DNA of 64,000 nucleotides from Neobacillus soli NBRC 102451. GTDB taxonomy: Bacteria > Bacillota > Bacilli > Bacillales > Cytobacillaceae. Positions 1-8,545 of the stretch are shown in pieces. Numbering within the stretch: the stretch's first letter is position 1; each line of letters opens with the position of its first letter. The DNA is taken from positions 124,001 to 188,000 of the forward strand of contig NZ_BCVI01000018.1 of assembly GCF_001591665.1 (NCBI RefSeq), read 5' to 3'. A program made the translations under genes and the position numbers. The notes under the pieces were generated by a model that saw nothing but the letters and a program-made list of their open reading frames with translations, made no database searches and was not told where the DNA came from.

Positions 1-476
1 TTTGCAGCAGCATAGTTTGCCTGGCCGCGATTCCCGAGCGCCGACGTCGAGGAGATGTTGATGATTCGCCCGTATTTATTTTCAACCATATATTTTTGGG
101 CAGCACGGGCGGCATTAAATGATCCTTTCAAGTGGACATCCATGACCATTTGCCAATCGGAATCACTCATTTTGAATAACAGATTATCGCGGATGACCCC
201 TGCATTATTGACAAGAATATCAACAGAGCCAAATGTCTCGACCACTTCTTTAACGGCACTTTCCACCTGCTCGGCATCAACAACGTTTGTCACTTTCGAA
301 TAAACGTCGTAACCCTTTTCTTTTAATTCGCTCGTTGTTTCGGTTAACGCATCTTCGTTTAAATCGATGAAGGCCACCTTTGCTCCTTCCTCGGCAAAAA
401 GCTCAACAATCCCTTTTCCGATTCCGCGGCTTCCGCCTGTAACAAATGCAACTTTCCCTGCAAATCTGCCCGCCAT
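1..476 (-). CDS. SDR family 3-oxoacyl-ACP reductase-like protein, partial
   Basis: Short-chain dehydrogenase/reductase cut off by the window edge; 158 residues are visible from the ATG at 476. The N-terminus has the Rossmann motif TGGSRGIG, the mid-part has NNAG, and the catalytic Ser (INISSTSALG) and Tyr (NYAAA) are present, with the active-site Lys lying at the edge. This pattern fits FabG-like NADP-dependent 3-oxoacyl-ACP or hydroxyacyl-CoA dehydrogenases. An AGGAGG site sits 7 nt before the ATG. It lies 38 nt downstream of a broken acyl-CoA dehydrogenase and was probably its operon partner in fatty acid or related acyl-CoA turnover. The exact substrate cannot be told from the sequence. 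Confidence 0.85.
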   Translation of the reverse strand, partial: MAGRFAGKVAFVTGGSRGIGKGIVELFAEEGAKVAFIDLNEDALTETTSELKEKGYDVYSKVTNVVDAEQVESAVKEVVETFGSVDILVNNAGVIRDNLLFKMSDSDWQMVMDVHLKGSFNAARAAQKYMVENKYGRIINISSTSALGNRGQANYAAA

Positions 477-514
477 AATCATTCCTCCTGAAATAATATT
501 GTTAATAGAAACGC

Positions 515-1140
515 TTACAATATCAGCCATTTTGCCGCCTCAATTTCGACAGCGGAGTCAGCAATCTGCCACTGGATTGCCTGTCTTTCCGCAATGGGTT
601 TGCCAAAGGTAATCCGTTCTTGTGAATAATCAATCGCCATTTGCAATAAGCGTTCAGCAGAGCCAACTGCCCTTGCGCCAACAATCCACCTTGCAAAGCC
701 AATCCATTCGAGACCAAGATTATAACCCTTGTGTAAGTCGCCGAGGATATTCTCCTCCGGAACACGAACATTATCAAATACTAAGCCCGCTGGACCCCAG
801 TCACCCATCGTATGTATATACTCTGATTTCCAGCCCATTTCACGGTCGACAATAAAGCAGGTTACCCCTTCCCGTCCTTGTGTCGATTGGTGCAGGTCTT
901 TATTTGTAATCGCAATCGCCATCACGAAATCTGCTTCGTTTCCGCCAGTAATAAATGTTTCCAGAAGCCAGCTTCCTTTGCCTTTGATTGCAGCTCTTTT
1001 AACTTCCCCTTAGAAAGACTTGGTTTTCCTTCTCGTTCGTTTCTGAGCACATCATTTTCAAGTGGAATGAGTTCTTTCTCTACAAATCTTCGAATTGTCT
1101 TTTGCACCATTTTTTGCTCATCGGTTAGACGCAAATGCAT
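515..1140 (-). pseudogene. acyl-CoA dehydrogenase remnant (internal deletion with frameshift, C-terminus missing)
   Basis: The remnant starts at ATG 1140 after GGAGTG with 8 nt spacing. About 60 codons match an acyl-CoA dehydrogenase N-terminal helical domain (MHLRLTDEQKMVQ to KEAGFWK). The frame then shifts near 960-970, and the next frame resumes at ETFITGGNEADFV, which belongs roughly 100 residues later in this family. It runs through GKPIAERQAIQWQIAD and AAKWLIL, then stops at 515. About 100 residues from the middle (FAD/substrate region) and roughly the last 130 are therefore absent from a protein normally near 380-410 residues. Both lesions look like deletions; the second places the stop directly before the ribosome site of the SDR gene. 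No functional enzyme is expected. Confidence 0.85.
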
Positions 1141-1218
1141 ACACAACTTCACTCCATTCTTATTCTTGAAATTAAGCCTTTTAGCTACTAAAAAATAATA
1201 TGCTAAACTTCCCAAACG

Positions 1219-1238
1219 CATACCTACCGGTTGGTATG
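1219..1238. promoter_or_regulatory. palindromic operator, TetR-family type
   Basis: CATACCTACCGGTTGGTATG is a 20-bp inverted repeat with a single mismatched base pair. It lies directly downstream of the -10 box of the promoter at 1247-1275, so a bound repressor would cover the transcription start. Palindromes with this ACC..CCGG..GGT look are common for TetR-type repressors of acyl-CoA degradation genes. No regulator gene is in the window, so the regulator is inferred. Confidence 0.6.
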
Positions 1239-1246
1239 TTACCTTT

Positions 1247-1275
1247 ATTTTATTCCGAAATTTCAGACAATACAA
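1247..1275 (-). promoter_or_regulatory. SigA-type promoter of the acyl-CoA dehydrogenase/SDR operon
   Basis: On the minus strand, TTGTAT (1270-1275) and TAAAAT (1247-1252) are separated by exactly 17 nt. The operator-like palindrome begins 8 nt downstream. The promoter should still drive the SDR gene despite decay of the first gene. Confidence 0.5.
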
Positions 1276-1422
1276 GTTCTAATTAATATGAAACACATTC
1301 ACTTGCACGAATATGAAATAATTCACTTTGGTGATTATTTTCCGGTCATTTTACAAATGCTACTAGTGATATTCCTAAGAGAATATCTCGTTTCAAAGTA
1401 TCCTATGATGAGGTGATTTTTG

Positions 1423-1575
1423 ATGAGCTACAAAGATCATTTAGATCCGCAGTCAGAGCTTTTTCACTACAGAACGACGCGGCCAAAGCGTCAAAATTCA
1501 CAGGTGAATGGACAAACTCAAGTGACTCGAAACACAATCATCCTGAGGAGCAATGCCAAAGCACACCGTTGGTAA
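1423..1575 (+). CDS. small hypothetical protein, 50 aa
   Basis: ATG at 1423 is preceded by GAGGTG at 1410-1415 with 7 nt spacing, a good ribosome site. The 50-residue product begins MSYKDHLDPQSELFHYRTTR and is polar and basic with no membrane segment. A hairpin terminator follows 60 nt after the stop, so this is a plausible monocistronic unit. An overlapping +1-frame reading (1413-1706) starts with GTG inside the ribosome site and is less likely. I do not recognise the family; function unknown. Confidence 0.5.
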   Translation: MSYKDHLDPQSELFHYRTTRPKRQNSQVNGQTQVTRNTIILRSNAKAHRW

Positions 1576-1633
1576 CTGCTATGGCAAAAGAAACGAATAA
1601 TGACATTCATAGAATTATGTTGTCATTAGAAGG

Positions 1634-1682
1634 AAAAGACCTTTCTCCGGCACCACTGTCGGGAAAAGGTCTTTCTTTTTTT
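1634..1682 (+). terminator. intrinsic terminator
   Basis: AAAAGACCTTTCTCCG pairs with CGGGAAAAGGTCTTT across a loop of about 12 nt and is followed by a run of T. It ends the small ORF transcript and separates it from the GNAT gene. Confidence 0.75.
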
Positions 1683-1766
1683 AAAATTGAGTTTACTTAT
1701 TATTGAAAATAAAGGTTTGACGCGATATCATAAAATCCAATTAGATTATATAAACAGGAGTGGAGC

Positions 1767-2276
1767 ATGAGCATGTTAGAAGATTTCAAGATAAGAGATG
1801 CCAATTTTAGTGATTTGCCGATAATTATTGACATCTATAATTCAACTATACCAAGCAGAATGGTTACTGCCGATTTAGAGCCCGTCTCAGTAGAAAGCCG
1901 TGAACAATGGTTTAACGAACACACCTCTGCTTTTAGACCATTATGGGTTGTAGAAAGTCAAGGCAGAATATGCGCATGGGTCAGCTTTCAATCATTTTAC
2001 GGCAGATCCGCTTACAATAGCACCGCAGAAATTAGCATCTACATTCATCAGGACTTTCGCGGAAGGAAACTCGGAAAATTTCTAATTCAAAAAGCAATCG
2101 ATGCTTGCCCGAAGCTTCAAATCAAAACCCTGCTCGGCTTTATTTTTGGTCATAATGAGCCAAGCATGAAACTATTTTCTACTTTTGGTTTTGAAAAGTG
2201 GGCACACCTGCCGAATGTGGCAGAACTGGATGGGATCGAAAGAGACCTGCTAATACTAGGCAAGAGAATCTTCTAA
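1767..2276 (+). CDS. GNAT-family N-acetyltransferase, phosphinothricin acetyltransferase-like
   Basis: 169 residues. ATG 1767 is preceded by AGGAG with 6 nt spacing. The opening IRDANFSDLPIIIDIYN and the early E-S-R-E-Q-W-F are typical of the Pat/YwnH branch of GNAT enzymes that acetylate phosphinothricin or methionine sulfoximine. The acetyl-CoA loop is seen as QDFRGRKLGKFLIQKAID (about residues 108-125), followed by the N-x-x-S-x-K-L-F/FGF segment that closes the fold. Acetyl-CoA dependent N-acetylation is expected; the physiological acceptor is not determined. The gene stands alone between two terminators. Confidence 0.85.
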   Translation: MSMLEDFKIRDANFSDLPIIIDIYNSTIPSRMVTADLEPVSVESREQWFNEHTSAFRPLWVVESQGRICAWVSFQSFYGRSAYNSTAEISIYIHQDFRGRKLGKFLIQKAIDACPKLQIKTLLGFIFGHNEPSMKLFSTFGFEKWAHLPNVAELDGIERDLLILGKRIF

Positions 2277-2299
2277 ATCCATTGAATCAAATTAAAACG

Positions 2300-2329
2300 G
2301 CTTGTGGACTAAAAATCCACAAGCTTTTT
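2300..2329 (+). terminator. intrinsic terminator after the GNAT gene
   Basis: GCTTGTGGA (2300-2308) pairs perfectly with TCCACAAGC (2316-2324) over a 7-nt loop and is followed by TTTTT. Confidence 0.85.
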
Positions 2330-2454
2330 CCATTTAAAAAATATGATTTCCACCATTGTAATATTCCAAATTAAGTGATTATCTAGTACTATAATTAATA
2401 GAAGAAGAAATGATTATAAAAAACTTATTCCCTTGAAAAGAATTGGAGATTTCC

Positions 2455-4125
2455 ATGGAGAAAAAAAAGCTGATTATCCTCTACTTCATCACAAGTATTA
2501 TTTGGATATATGGATCTAATTATCTAATCAAACAATTTGTCCCTTCCTCCTTTACTGACATAGTGGAAAGGTCGAAAGAATTTTTTTATATAGTAGTCAC
2601 TGGAGGATTCCTTTATTTTTTCATAAGTAAAAATGAGGAATTAACTGTATCCCAAGAGGACCAAAAACGTCTATCTACCTTAATTAATTCAATGGTTGAC
2701 TTTGTTAACTTTAAAGACGGCGAGGGCAAATGGATTGAATCTAATGAATTTGGTTTACAATTGTTCCAGCTTGAGAATGTTGATTATCGCGGAAAAAAAG
2801 ACTCTGAATTAGCGGAGTATACAGACTTTTATGCCGATGCCCTTCGTTACTGCGAGATTTCAGATGAAGAAGCATGGAAAAATGGTGAAATAACCCGGAT
2901 TGAAGAAGTTCTTCCCGTTCCAGATGGTTCAGCGAAAACGTTTGATACAATAAAAGTGCCGCTTTTCAATCCTGATGGCAGTAGAGAAGGATTAGTCATA
3001 ATTGGCCGCGATATTACAGAAAGGAAAAATATGGCGCGACTGCTGGCTGAAAGCCAACAGCAATATAAGTCTTTATTTGAATACAGTCCAGATATTGTTT
3101 ATCTGCTGGATATGAACGGGAATATTACTAACTTAAACCCTCACTTTGATGTCATTACGGGTTACAATCGCGAAGAACTGATTGGAAAAAATGTAAAAAC
3201 TTTATTACCAAAAAGGTATATCAGGTATCTTCCGAAATTTATTTCCACTGTTGTTGAGGAAATAAAGCCGGTCATCTATGAGATAAAAATACCACATGCA
3301 AACGGGGCTGCGGTTATCTTGCAATGTACCTCACTTCCAATCATTATTAATGGGAACATCGCTGGGATTATTGGCTATGGCAAAGATTTGACCACCTTAA
3401 GGAAAACCGAAGAGCGGCTGAGAAGAACGGAAAAGCTGTCAATCGTTGGGGAGTTATCTGCCAGCGTGGCCCACGAAATTCGGAACCCGCTTACCTCTTT
3501 AAAAGGATTTGTCCAGCTTTTACAAGTCGAGGATGTGAAGCATCAATTTTATTATCAAATTATGTTAGATGAATTAAATCGGATCAATCACATTGTTGGT
3601 GAGCTTCTGTTATTAGCAAAACCGCAGCTTCTAAAATATACAATGGCCGATCTTCAAAAGATTTTAAAGGACGTCATCTCCCTATTAAGTACAGAAGCTA
3701 GTTTATATAACGTGCAAATCGATTCTTTTTTTCCAGAAGAGGATCTTTTGATTGAATGCGAGCCAAATCAGCTTAAGCAATTATTTATCAATGTCATTAA
3801 AAATTCGATTGAAGCTTCTCAAAATGGCGGGAAAATTTCCCTTGTTTTAGAATCAGTAAAAGATGACCATGTACAAATTACTGTTAAAGATAGCGGCTGC
3901 GGGATTTCAAAGGAACGATTAGCAAAAATTGGTGAACCCTTCTACTCTTCAAAAGAAAAGGGAACAGGCCTAGGTTTAACAGTCAGTTTCAAAATTGTTC
4001 AATCACATCAGGGAACCATCCGCTTTGACAGTCAGAAAAATCAGGGGACCTCTGTTCACATTTCCCTGCCAGTCCAGCAGAATTACGCCAAGAACCACCA
4101 CCGTTCAGAAACAGAAAAGGTATAA
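2455..4125 (+). CDS. membrane-bound PAS-PAS sensor histidine kinase (sporulation-kinase type)
   Basis: 556 residues from ATG 2455, with GGAG 6 nt upstream; the in-frame TTG at 2443 lies within that ribosome site and is rejected. Two membrane helices (about residues 4-24 and 41-58) are followed by PAS 1 (about 75-190, ending GRDITERK), PAS 2 (about 200-315, SLFEYSPDIVYLLDMNGN), a HisKA domain with the phospho-accepting His340 in SVAHEIRNPLTS, and an HATPase domain with N box (NVIKNSIEAS), G1 (DSGCGIS) and G2 (GTGLGLTV). No response regulator is adjacent, so this is an orphan kinase of the KinA-E kind that feeds the Spo0 phosphorelay in Bacillus. That role is inferred from architecture only; the signal is unknown. 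Confidence 0.88.
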   Translation: MEKKKLIILYFITSIIWIYGSNYLIKQFVPSSFTDIVERSKEFFYIVVTGGFLYFFISKNEELTVSQEDQKRLSTLINSMVDFVNFKDGEGKWIESNEFGLQLFQLENVDYRGKKDSELAEYTDFYADALRYCEISDEEAWKNGEITRIEEVLPVPDGSAKTFDTIKVPLFNPDGSREGLVIIGRDITERKNMARLLAESQQQYKSLFEYSPDIVYLLDMNGNITNLNPHFDVITGYNREELIGKNVKTLLPKRYIRYLPKFISTVVEEIKPVIYEIKIPHANGAAVILQCTSLPIIINGNIAGIIGYGKDLTTLRKTEERLRRTEKLSIVGELSASVAHEIRNPLTSLKGFVQLLQVEDVKHQFYYQIMLDELNRINHIVGELLLLAKPQLLKYTMADLQKILKDVISLLSTEASLYNVQIDSFFPEEDLLIECEPNQLKQLFINVIKNSIEASQNGGKISLVLESVKDDHVQITVKDSGCGISKERLAKIGEPFYSSKEKGTGLGLTVSFKIVQSHQGTIRFDSQKNQGTSVHISLPVQQNYAKNHHRSETEKV

Positions 4126-4128
4126 AAC

Positions 4129-4169
4129 AAAAAGACAAGTCCGTCAAACTAAGACGTGCTTGTCTTTTT
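4129..4169. terminator. bidirectional terminator between the kinase and gerAB-like genes
   Basis: AAAAAGACAAG (4129-4139) pairs with CTTGTCTTTTT (4159-4169). It has A/T runs on both sides and serves both convergent genes. Its right arm overlaps the last codons of the gerAB-like gene. Confidence 0.85.
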
Positions 4170-5255
4170 CTTACGATTTCTAAAAAAGGCAATGATTAAT
4201 AAGATGGTTGGAATGATAATTTGAAAGGGCCAGTTCAAATAAATGGGTACAACCTCCAGCCCTTCCTTCATATGCTCAGCATAATTGGAGGCAATGGTTA
4301 TTGATGCACACAGGATGATAAAACCGATGGGAAAACTAAGATTCTGGTGGTTTTTAAACTTGAAAAGGTCCGCGGTTCCTGCCACTGCCGCATAAAAAAA
4401 CAAAGATATTTTAAAGAAACCGCCAATCACTAGATAAAGCATGAATAATACATCCAAGCGCTCTATAAAATTAGCCAATTGAATTTTTCCGATTGTAGTC
4501 AATAATGGGAAATTGGACCGAGAAAACAGCTCTGGTCCTAATGTAGCAACATTTATTGCTGCAGTAATCGCTACATTGATCCCTGCTAATATCATTCCGC
4601 CCATACAGGCTATCTTCACTTTTTTTGAATCGTTTAAAAACGGGAGAAGCATGGTAAAGACAACCATTTCCCCAAATGGAAATGTAATCGTTTGCTTTAG
4701 AAATGTATTAACCACAGGCCTCCAGCCATACTCAAAAACAGGTTGTAGATATTCGATGTGAATTAATCCAGAAACAAAAATTAAAATAATACCGACAAAC
4801 GCCATAAAATAAATAACTGAGAAATACAGTTCTCCCACTCTTGCGATTACTTCGAAACCCTTATGAATCCCATAAATAATCGTTAGAATCATTAAGGAAT
4901 TAATGACAATTAACGGTGTACTTGTATAAATGGTCGTTGTTAACAACTCGCCAAAGTCTCGCAGCACCCTTGTGGCACAATAGATGAAATAGACGATATA
5001 TAACAGCCCGAGGGGTCGTCCAATCCATTTCCCTGTTATCTTTTGAACATAACTTGTTAAGGGAATATCTGGATAATACTTAAAAAGCCGATAGTAAATG
5101 AGAAAAAGTATTAACCCCCCCGCTAAACCTAACAAAACTGATATCCATGCGTCTTGTTTCGCTTGTACGCCAAGTCCGACCAGAATTGCACTGCCCATTT
5201 CAAACAAGACCACCAGTATAAACATCTGGGATGCTTTTATTTTTGCCTTTTCCAA
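4149..5255 (-). CDS. spore germination protein, GerAB/GerKB family (amino acid permease-like subunit)
   Basis: 368 residues with about ten hydrophobic helices, of the APC-like endospore germination permease family. This is the B subunit of a germinant receptor, which binds the nutrient in the inner spore membrane. It starts MEKAKIKASQMFILVVLFEM and ends in a basic tail (FFRNRKKKTSTS), typical lengths and termini for the family. It is the last gene of a three-gene operon, 23 nt after the C-subunit gene. The A-C-B order matches gerK of B. subtilis rather than gerA. The germinant cannot be predicted from sequence alone. Confidence 0.93.
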   Translation of the reverse strand: MEKAKIKASQMFILVVLFEMGSAILVGLGVQAKQDAWISVLLGLAGGLILFLIYYRLFKYYPDIPLTSYVQKITGKWIGRPLGLLYIVYFIYCATRVLRDFGELLTTTIYTSTPLIVINSLMILTIIYGIHKGFEVIARVGELYFSVIYFMAFVGIILIFVSGLIHIEYLQPVFEYGWRPVVNTFLKQTITFPFGEMVVFTMLLPFLNDSKKVKIACMGGMILAGINVAITAAINVATLGPELFSRSNFPLLTTIGKIQLANFIERLDVLFMLYLVIGGFFKISLFFYAAVAGTADLFKFKNHQNLSFPIGFIILCASITIASNYAEHMKEGLEVVPIYLNWPFQIIIPTILLIIAFFRNRKKKTSTS

Positions 5256-5278
5256 ATCTATCCCCCCCTTGCCTAGGG

Positions 5279-6487
5279 CTATTTATTCATATTAATCCAA
5301 AACGGACTTGTCCGTATCCCCTCCCGGCGTACAAAGGAGTCTACTTTTACATTTACGTCAAGTTCCGCAAAATGGTTATTCCAATCCCCTTTTAATTTCT
5401 TCCATTGCTTCGGGTTGGCCCGATGAACCCTTTCGCCAAACCCAAATATATCGCTCTTCATTTTTTGAGCTTCTTTGATGGATCCCAACACTTGCCTTTT
5501 TATTTCTTTTTCAACCAGCTTATCAATTTTATCTATTACTTGTGGATTTGTTAAGTCTACAGCCGTGTTGGCTTCGCTTATCCAACCTTCATCCTCAATC
5601 GCAATATTGATGAGCGGCTTTCCGTTTTTAAAATGAACGGAAACTTTTGTTTTTGACCGAATGGAAGCCATCGTAATGGCATGCTTCTTGCCATTCCAAC
5701 TTACATTTATACCTGTGCTTTGAACCTTATCCAAGACATATACTACCCCACGTGCCCATTGGTGCTCAAACCATCCAATCAATTTGCCTTTTTCAAAAAC
5801 TGCTAAACCATCAGCTTCCAGAAAAGCCCCTCCAATGGTTTTTTGCAGATCCTGCGCATTTCCTATTTGTTCCTTTTTGCCATGGACAATATAACCATTT
5901 ACAATGGGGTTTTTGCCGTCGCTGACAAGCCCGGCAAGGAAATCATCGATATTTACCCCTATATTCTCCCCTAGCATCTTTTCTGTCGATTTAAGCTCTT
6001 TGGTAATTTTATTGACAGGCAATTTATCGAGGTTGGTAAGTGCGGAAACCAAATCCTGTGCCGAAGTATGTCTTGCGACCACAATTTGGGTCGTGGTTCG
6101 AAATTCGGGGTCCCGATCCAAGGCATCCATCATATCAAGGATTCCATCCCTTGCCACTTCTTCACTTACTGCAATTAAATTCGTATGCGAATAATACAAT
6201 CGCCTTGAGATCATTTTGGTGGCATTTCTAGCCGCTTCTGTAATGGTATTACCGGAACTCTTATATACGGCAATCGGCAGCCCCTGCCCACCGCCATTTT
6301 GTCCAGAAGCCACATTCCCAGGATTTACAAGTTGGAATGAAACGTCAAACTTTTTATCTTCACCCTTGTCAATCCCCATCGCCATGACAAAGGCTAAATC
6401 AGTTAACTCCTTTTGATTCCAGCAGCCACTCATTATCGGCAATAACAAAACCATTAGAAAAGAAATCACAAAAAACTTTCTCATCAT
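5279..6487 (-). CDS. spore germination lipoprotein, GerAC/GerKC family
   Basis: 402 residues. A type II signal peptide ends in the lipobox LPIMSGC, giving lipidated Cys22, as in all Ger(x)C subunits. The C subunit sits on the outer face of the inner spore membrane and is needed for receptor function. Family features seen are CWNQKELTDLAFVMAMGID after the lipobox and the C-terminal Ger(x)C domain with WKKLKGDWNNHF. The start ATG overlaps the stop of the A-subunit gene by 4 nt, so the two are translationally coupled. Likely forespore expression (SigG) is family knowledge; I could not place a clear SigG promoter. Confidence 0.93.
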   Translation of the reverse strand: MMRKFFVISFLMVLLLPIMSGCWNQKELTDLAFVMAMGIDKGEDKKFDVSFQLVNPGNVASGQNGGGQGLPIAVYKSSGNTITEAARNATKMISRRLYYSHTNLIAVSEEVARDGILDMMDALDRDPEFRTTTQIVVARHTSAQDLVSALTNLDKLPVNKITKELKSTEKMLGENIGVNIDDFLAGLVSDGKNPIVNGYIVHGKKEQIGNAQDLQKTIGGAFLEADGLAVFEKGKLIGWFEHQWARGVVYVLDKVQSTGINVSWNGKKHAITMASIRSKTKVSVHFKNGKPLINIAIEDEGWISEANTAVDLTNPQVIDKIDKLVEKEIKRQVLGSIKEAQKMKSDIFGFGERVHRANPKQWKKLKGDWNNHFAELDVNVKVDSFVRREGIRTSPFWINMNK

Positions 6488-8091
6488 GATTCCCCTTTTG
6501 GCGTTTGAGTATCATCACCTTGTTTGGGTGGACCAGGTTTTTGATTCTCCCCCGATCTTATTACATTTCCTTTACTAATAAACATCGGCCGATATTTCAT
6601 TGCCCATAATGGAAAACGGACAAAAACGTCTTGTTGATTGCGAAGATTAAAGGGTGCGATCGGCATCATGTAGGGAATTCCAAAAGAACGTAAGGAACAT
6701 AAATGAATTGACATAAACATGAGTCCTAACATGATTCCATAAAAACCTAAAACAGTAGCCATTCCCATCAAAACAAAGCGGATCAATCTGGCTGCAATCG
6801 CCATTGCAAAAACTGGGGTTGAAAAGTTCGCTATTGCAGTAATAGAAACAACAATAACCATTACCGGAGAGACAATGCCAGCCTGTACAGCTGCCTGACC
6901 GATGACTAGTGCACCTACAATGGAAACGGCTTGACCGACTGCACGTGGAAGCCGGAGTCCTGCCTCCCTTAATATTTCAAAGGTAACCTCCATGATTAAG
7001 GCCTCGACAAAGGCTGGAAAAGGAACATTTTCTCTTTGGGCAGCAATCGCAATCGCCATCGTGGTTGGAATCATTTCCTGATGAAAGGTGGTTCCTGCAA
7101 TATACAAAGCGGGTCCTAATATGGCAATAATAAATGCCAAAATCCGGAGCAGCCTTACACCCGTTGAAATATCGAAACGCGAGTAATAATCATCAGCCGC
7201 CTGAAAAAATTGGATAAAGATTGCTGGCGCCGTAAGGACAAACGGAGTCCCATCCACTATTATTGCGATTCTTCCTTCGAGCAATTGGGATGACACCACA
7301 TCAGGCCTTTCTGAATGGTAAGTGGTCGGAAATGTTGTCCACGCTTGATCTTCAATTAATTGTTCAATATATCCGGAACCAAGGATAGAATCGATATTAA
7401 TGCGATTTAATCGCTCTTTGACTTCTGCGACAATTTTTTCATTTGCGATCCCTTTGATATACATAATGGCGATATCTGTTTGTGAAACAGTGCCGATTTT
7501 CATCGACTCAATCCATAAATTCGGACTTTTTATTCGCCTTCGTATTAAGGCGGTATTTGTCCGAAGCGTTTCAGTAAAGGAGTCTTTGGGACCCCTTATT
7601 GATAATTGCGTCGAAGGTTCCGTAATGGCGCGCTTTTCCCAACCCTTTGTTTCTCCGCTAATCCCTTTATTGTAACCATCTAAAAAAATTACCGTATCTC
7701 CTGAGAGCATCGAATCATACACCTGATTCCAATTATAAATAACCTTGTTACTACCTAAAGCAACGGCTTTCTCAATCATAAATTGGAAATAATCTATTTC
7801 ATCCGCAACGATTTCATTTTCATTAAACGATTCTAAAATAAAGTCGCTAATCACTCTACTGTCAGCTAATCCATCTACATAAACCAGTGCACCTCTATGC
7901 TTACTATGAATAAATTCCCGAATAACAATATCATTACTATTACCAAACTCGCCTTTTATTCGGGAGATATTTTCTTTATAATCCCGAAGGATTGGTAAAT
8001 CTTCTGGTTTTTGCGGATCTTGCTGCTGTCTGTAATTATCGTCCTTTCGCTGTTTTTGTTTCTTTTTCAAAATCTTGGACAAAATTGACAC
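6484..8091 (-). CDS. spore germination protein, GerAA/GerKA family
   Basis: 535 residues, starting at GTG 8091 behind GAGGCGG. A large soluble N-terminal domain (about residues 1-290) is followed by four to six membrane helices and a short soluble tail ending in a Pro/Lys/Gln-rich stretch. Family hallmarks include HRGALVYVDGLAD, TNTALIRRRIKSPNLWIE and the PFPAFVEALIMEVTFE segment near the membrane. GerA-type A subunits form the ion-conducting oligomer of the germinant receptor. The gene leads the A-C-B operon; a 155-bp gap separates it from the divergent small membrane protein at 8247. Confidence 0.94.
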   Translation of the reverse strand: MSILSKILKKKQKQRKDDNYRQQQDPQKPEDLPILRDYKENISRIKGEFGNSNDIVIREFIHSKHRGALVYVDGLADSRVISDFILESFNENEIVADEIDYFQFMIEKAVALGSNKVIYNWNQVYDSMLSGDTVIFLDGYNKGISGETKGWEKRAITEPSTQLSIRGPKDSFTETLRTNTALIRRRIKSPNLWIESMKIGTVSQTDIAIMYIKGIANEKIVAEVKERLNRINIDSILGSGYIEQLIEDQAWTTFPTTYHSERPDVVSSQLLEGRIAIIVDGTPFVLTAPAIFIQFFQAADDYYSRFDISTGVRLLRILAFIIAILGPALYIAGTTFHQEMIPTTMAIAIAAQRENVPFPAFVEALIMEVTFEILREAGLRLPRAVGQAVSIVGALVIGQAAVQAGIVSPVMVIVVSITAIANFSTPVFAMAIAARLIRFVLMGMATVLGFYGIMLGLMFMSIHLCSLRSFGIPYMMPIAPFNLRNQQDVFVRFPLWAMKYRPMFISKGNVIRSGENQKPGPPKQGDDTQTPKGES

Positions 8092-8246
8092 AATTTCCGC
8101 CTCACTTCAAAGAAATTATCATAATGGGTATTTTCCCCAATGAACTCTAATATATCCATTTGTACCATAATACTTTTAAAAATAGCTGCATACGGATTGC
8201 TTACTATTGAGAACATAATAGGTAATGTGGATTGAAGGTGACGTTA

Positions 8247-8480
8247 GTGAAAATATTATTAGTAACCTTGTTAATAGCGGCAGGAATGTTTTCGTTTATG
8301 ATTTTGTTAGATCTCCAAATGGGAATCGTTAAACGGGGCATTATATGGAAAGTGATAAACCCTTTTCGAGTAATGGAGACAGCCGAATATATCATTATCC
8401 TTTTATTTTTACTATTTTTTATCATTGGTTCTGTTGGCTCATACTTAAAAAAACGATTGAGCAATCAATCATCGAACTAA
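8247..8480 (+). CDS. small two-helix membrane protein, candidate germinant-receptor D protein
   Basis: 77 residues from GTG 8247, with AGGTG 6 nt upstream; an upstream TTG at 8232 would overlap that site. There are two hydrophobic helices (about residues 1-23 and 49-71) joined by a short amphipathic loop (KRGIIWKVINPFRVMETAE), and a short basic tail. It is divergent to the GerAA-like gene. Small two-helix D proteins lie in or next to many Bacillus ger operons and modulate germination (established family knowledge). Its size and position fit, but I have no homology proof. It could instead be an unrelated DUF-type membrane peptide. Confidence 0.6.
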   Translation: MKILLVTLLIAAGMFSFMILLDLQMGIVKRGIIWKVINPFRVMETAEYIIILLFLLFFIIGSVGSYLKKRLSNQSSN

Positions 8481-8504
8481 TCATTTCTGGAATTTTATTT
8501 ATAA

Positions 8505-8545
8505 GAAAAGAGCCGCAATTATTATTGCGCGCTCTCTTCTTTTTT
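8505..8545. terminator. bidirectional terminator
   Basis: AGAGCCGCAAT (8509-8519) pairs with ATTGCGCGCTCT (8523-8534), flanked by A-rich and T-rich runs. It lies between two convergent small genes and its loop contains the stop codon of the minus-strand one. Confidence 0.75.

Noticed and set aside
1413-1706. 97-codon plus-strand ORF
   Set aside because: Its GTG start lies inside the ribosome site of the 50-codon ORF and it reads through the terminator hairpin at 1634-1682.
2443-2454. TTG start four codons upstream for the PAS kinase
   Set aside because: It overlaps the GGAG ribosome site of the ATG at 2455.
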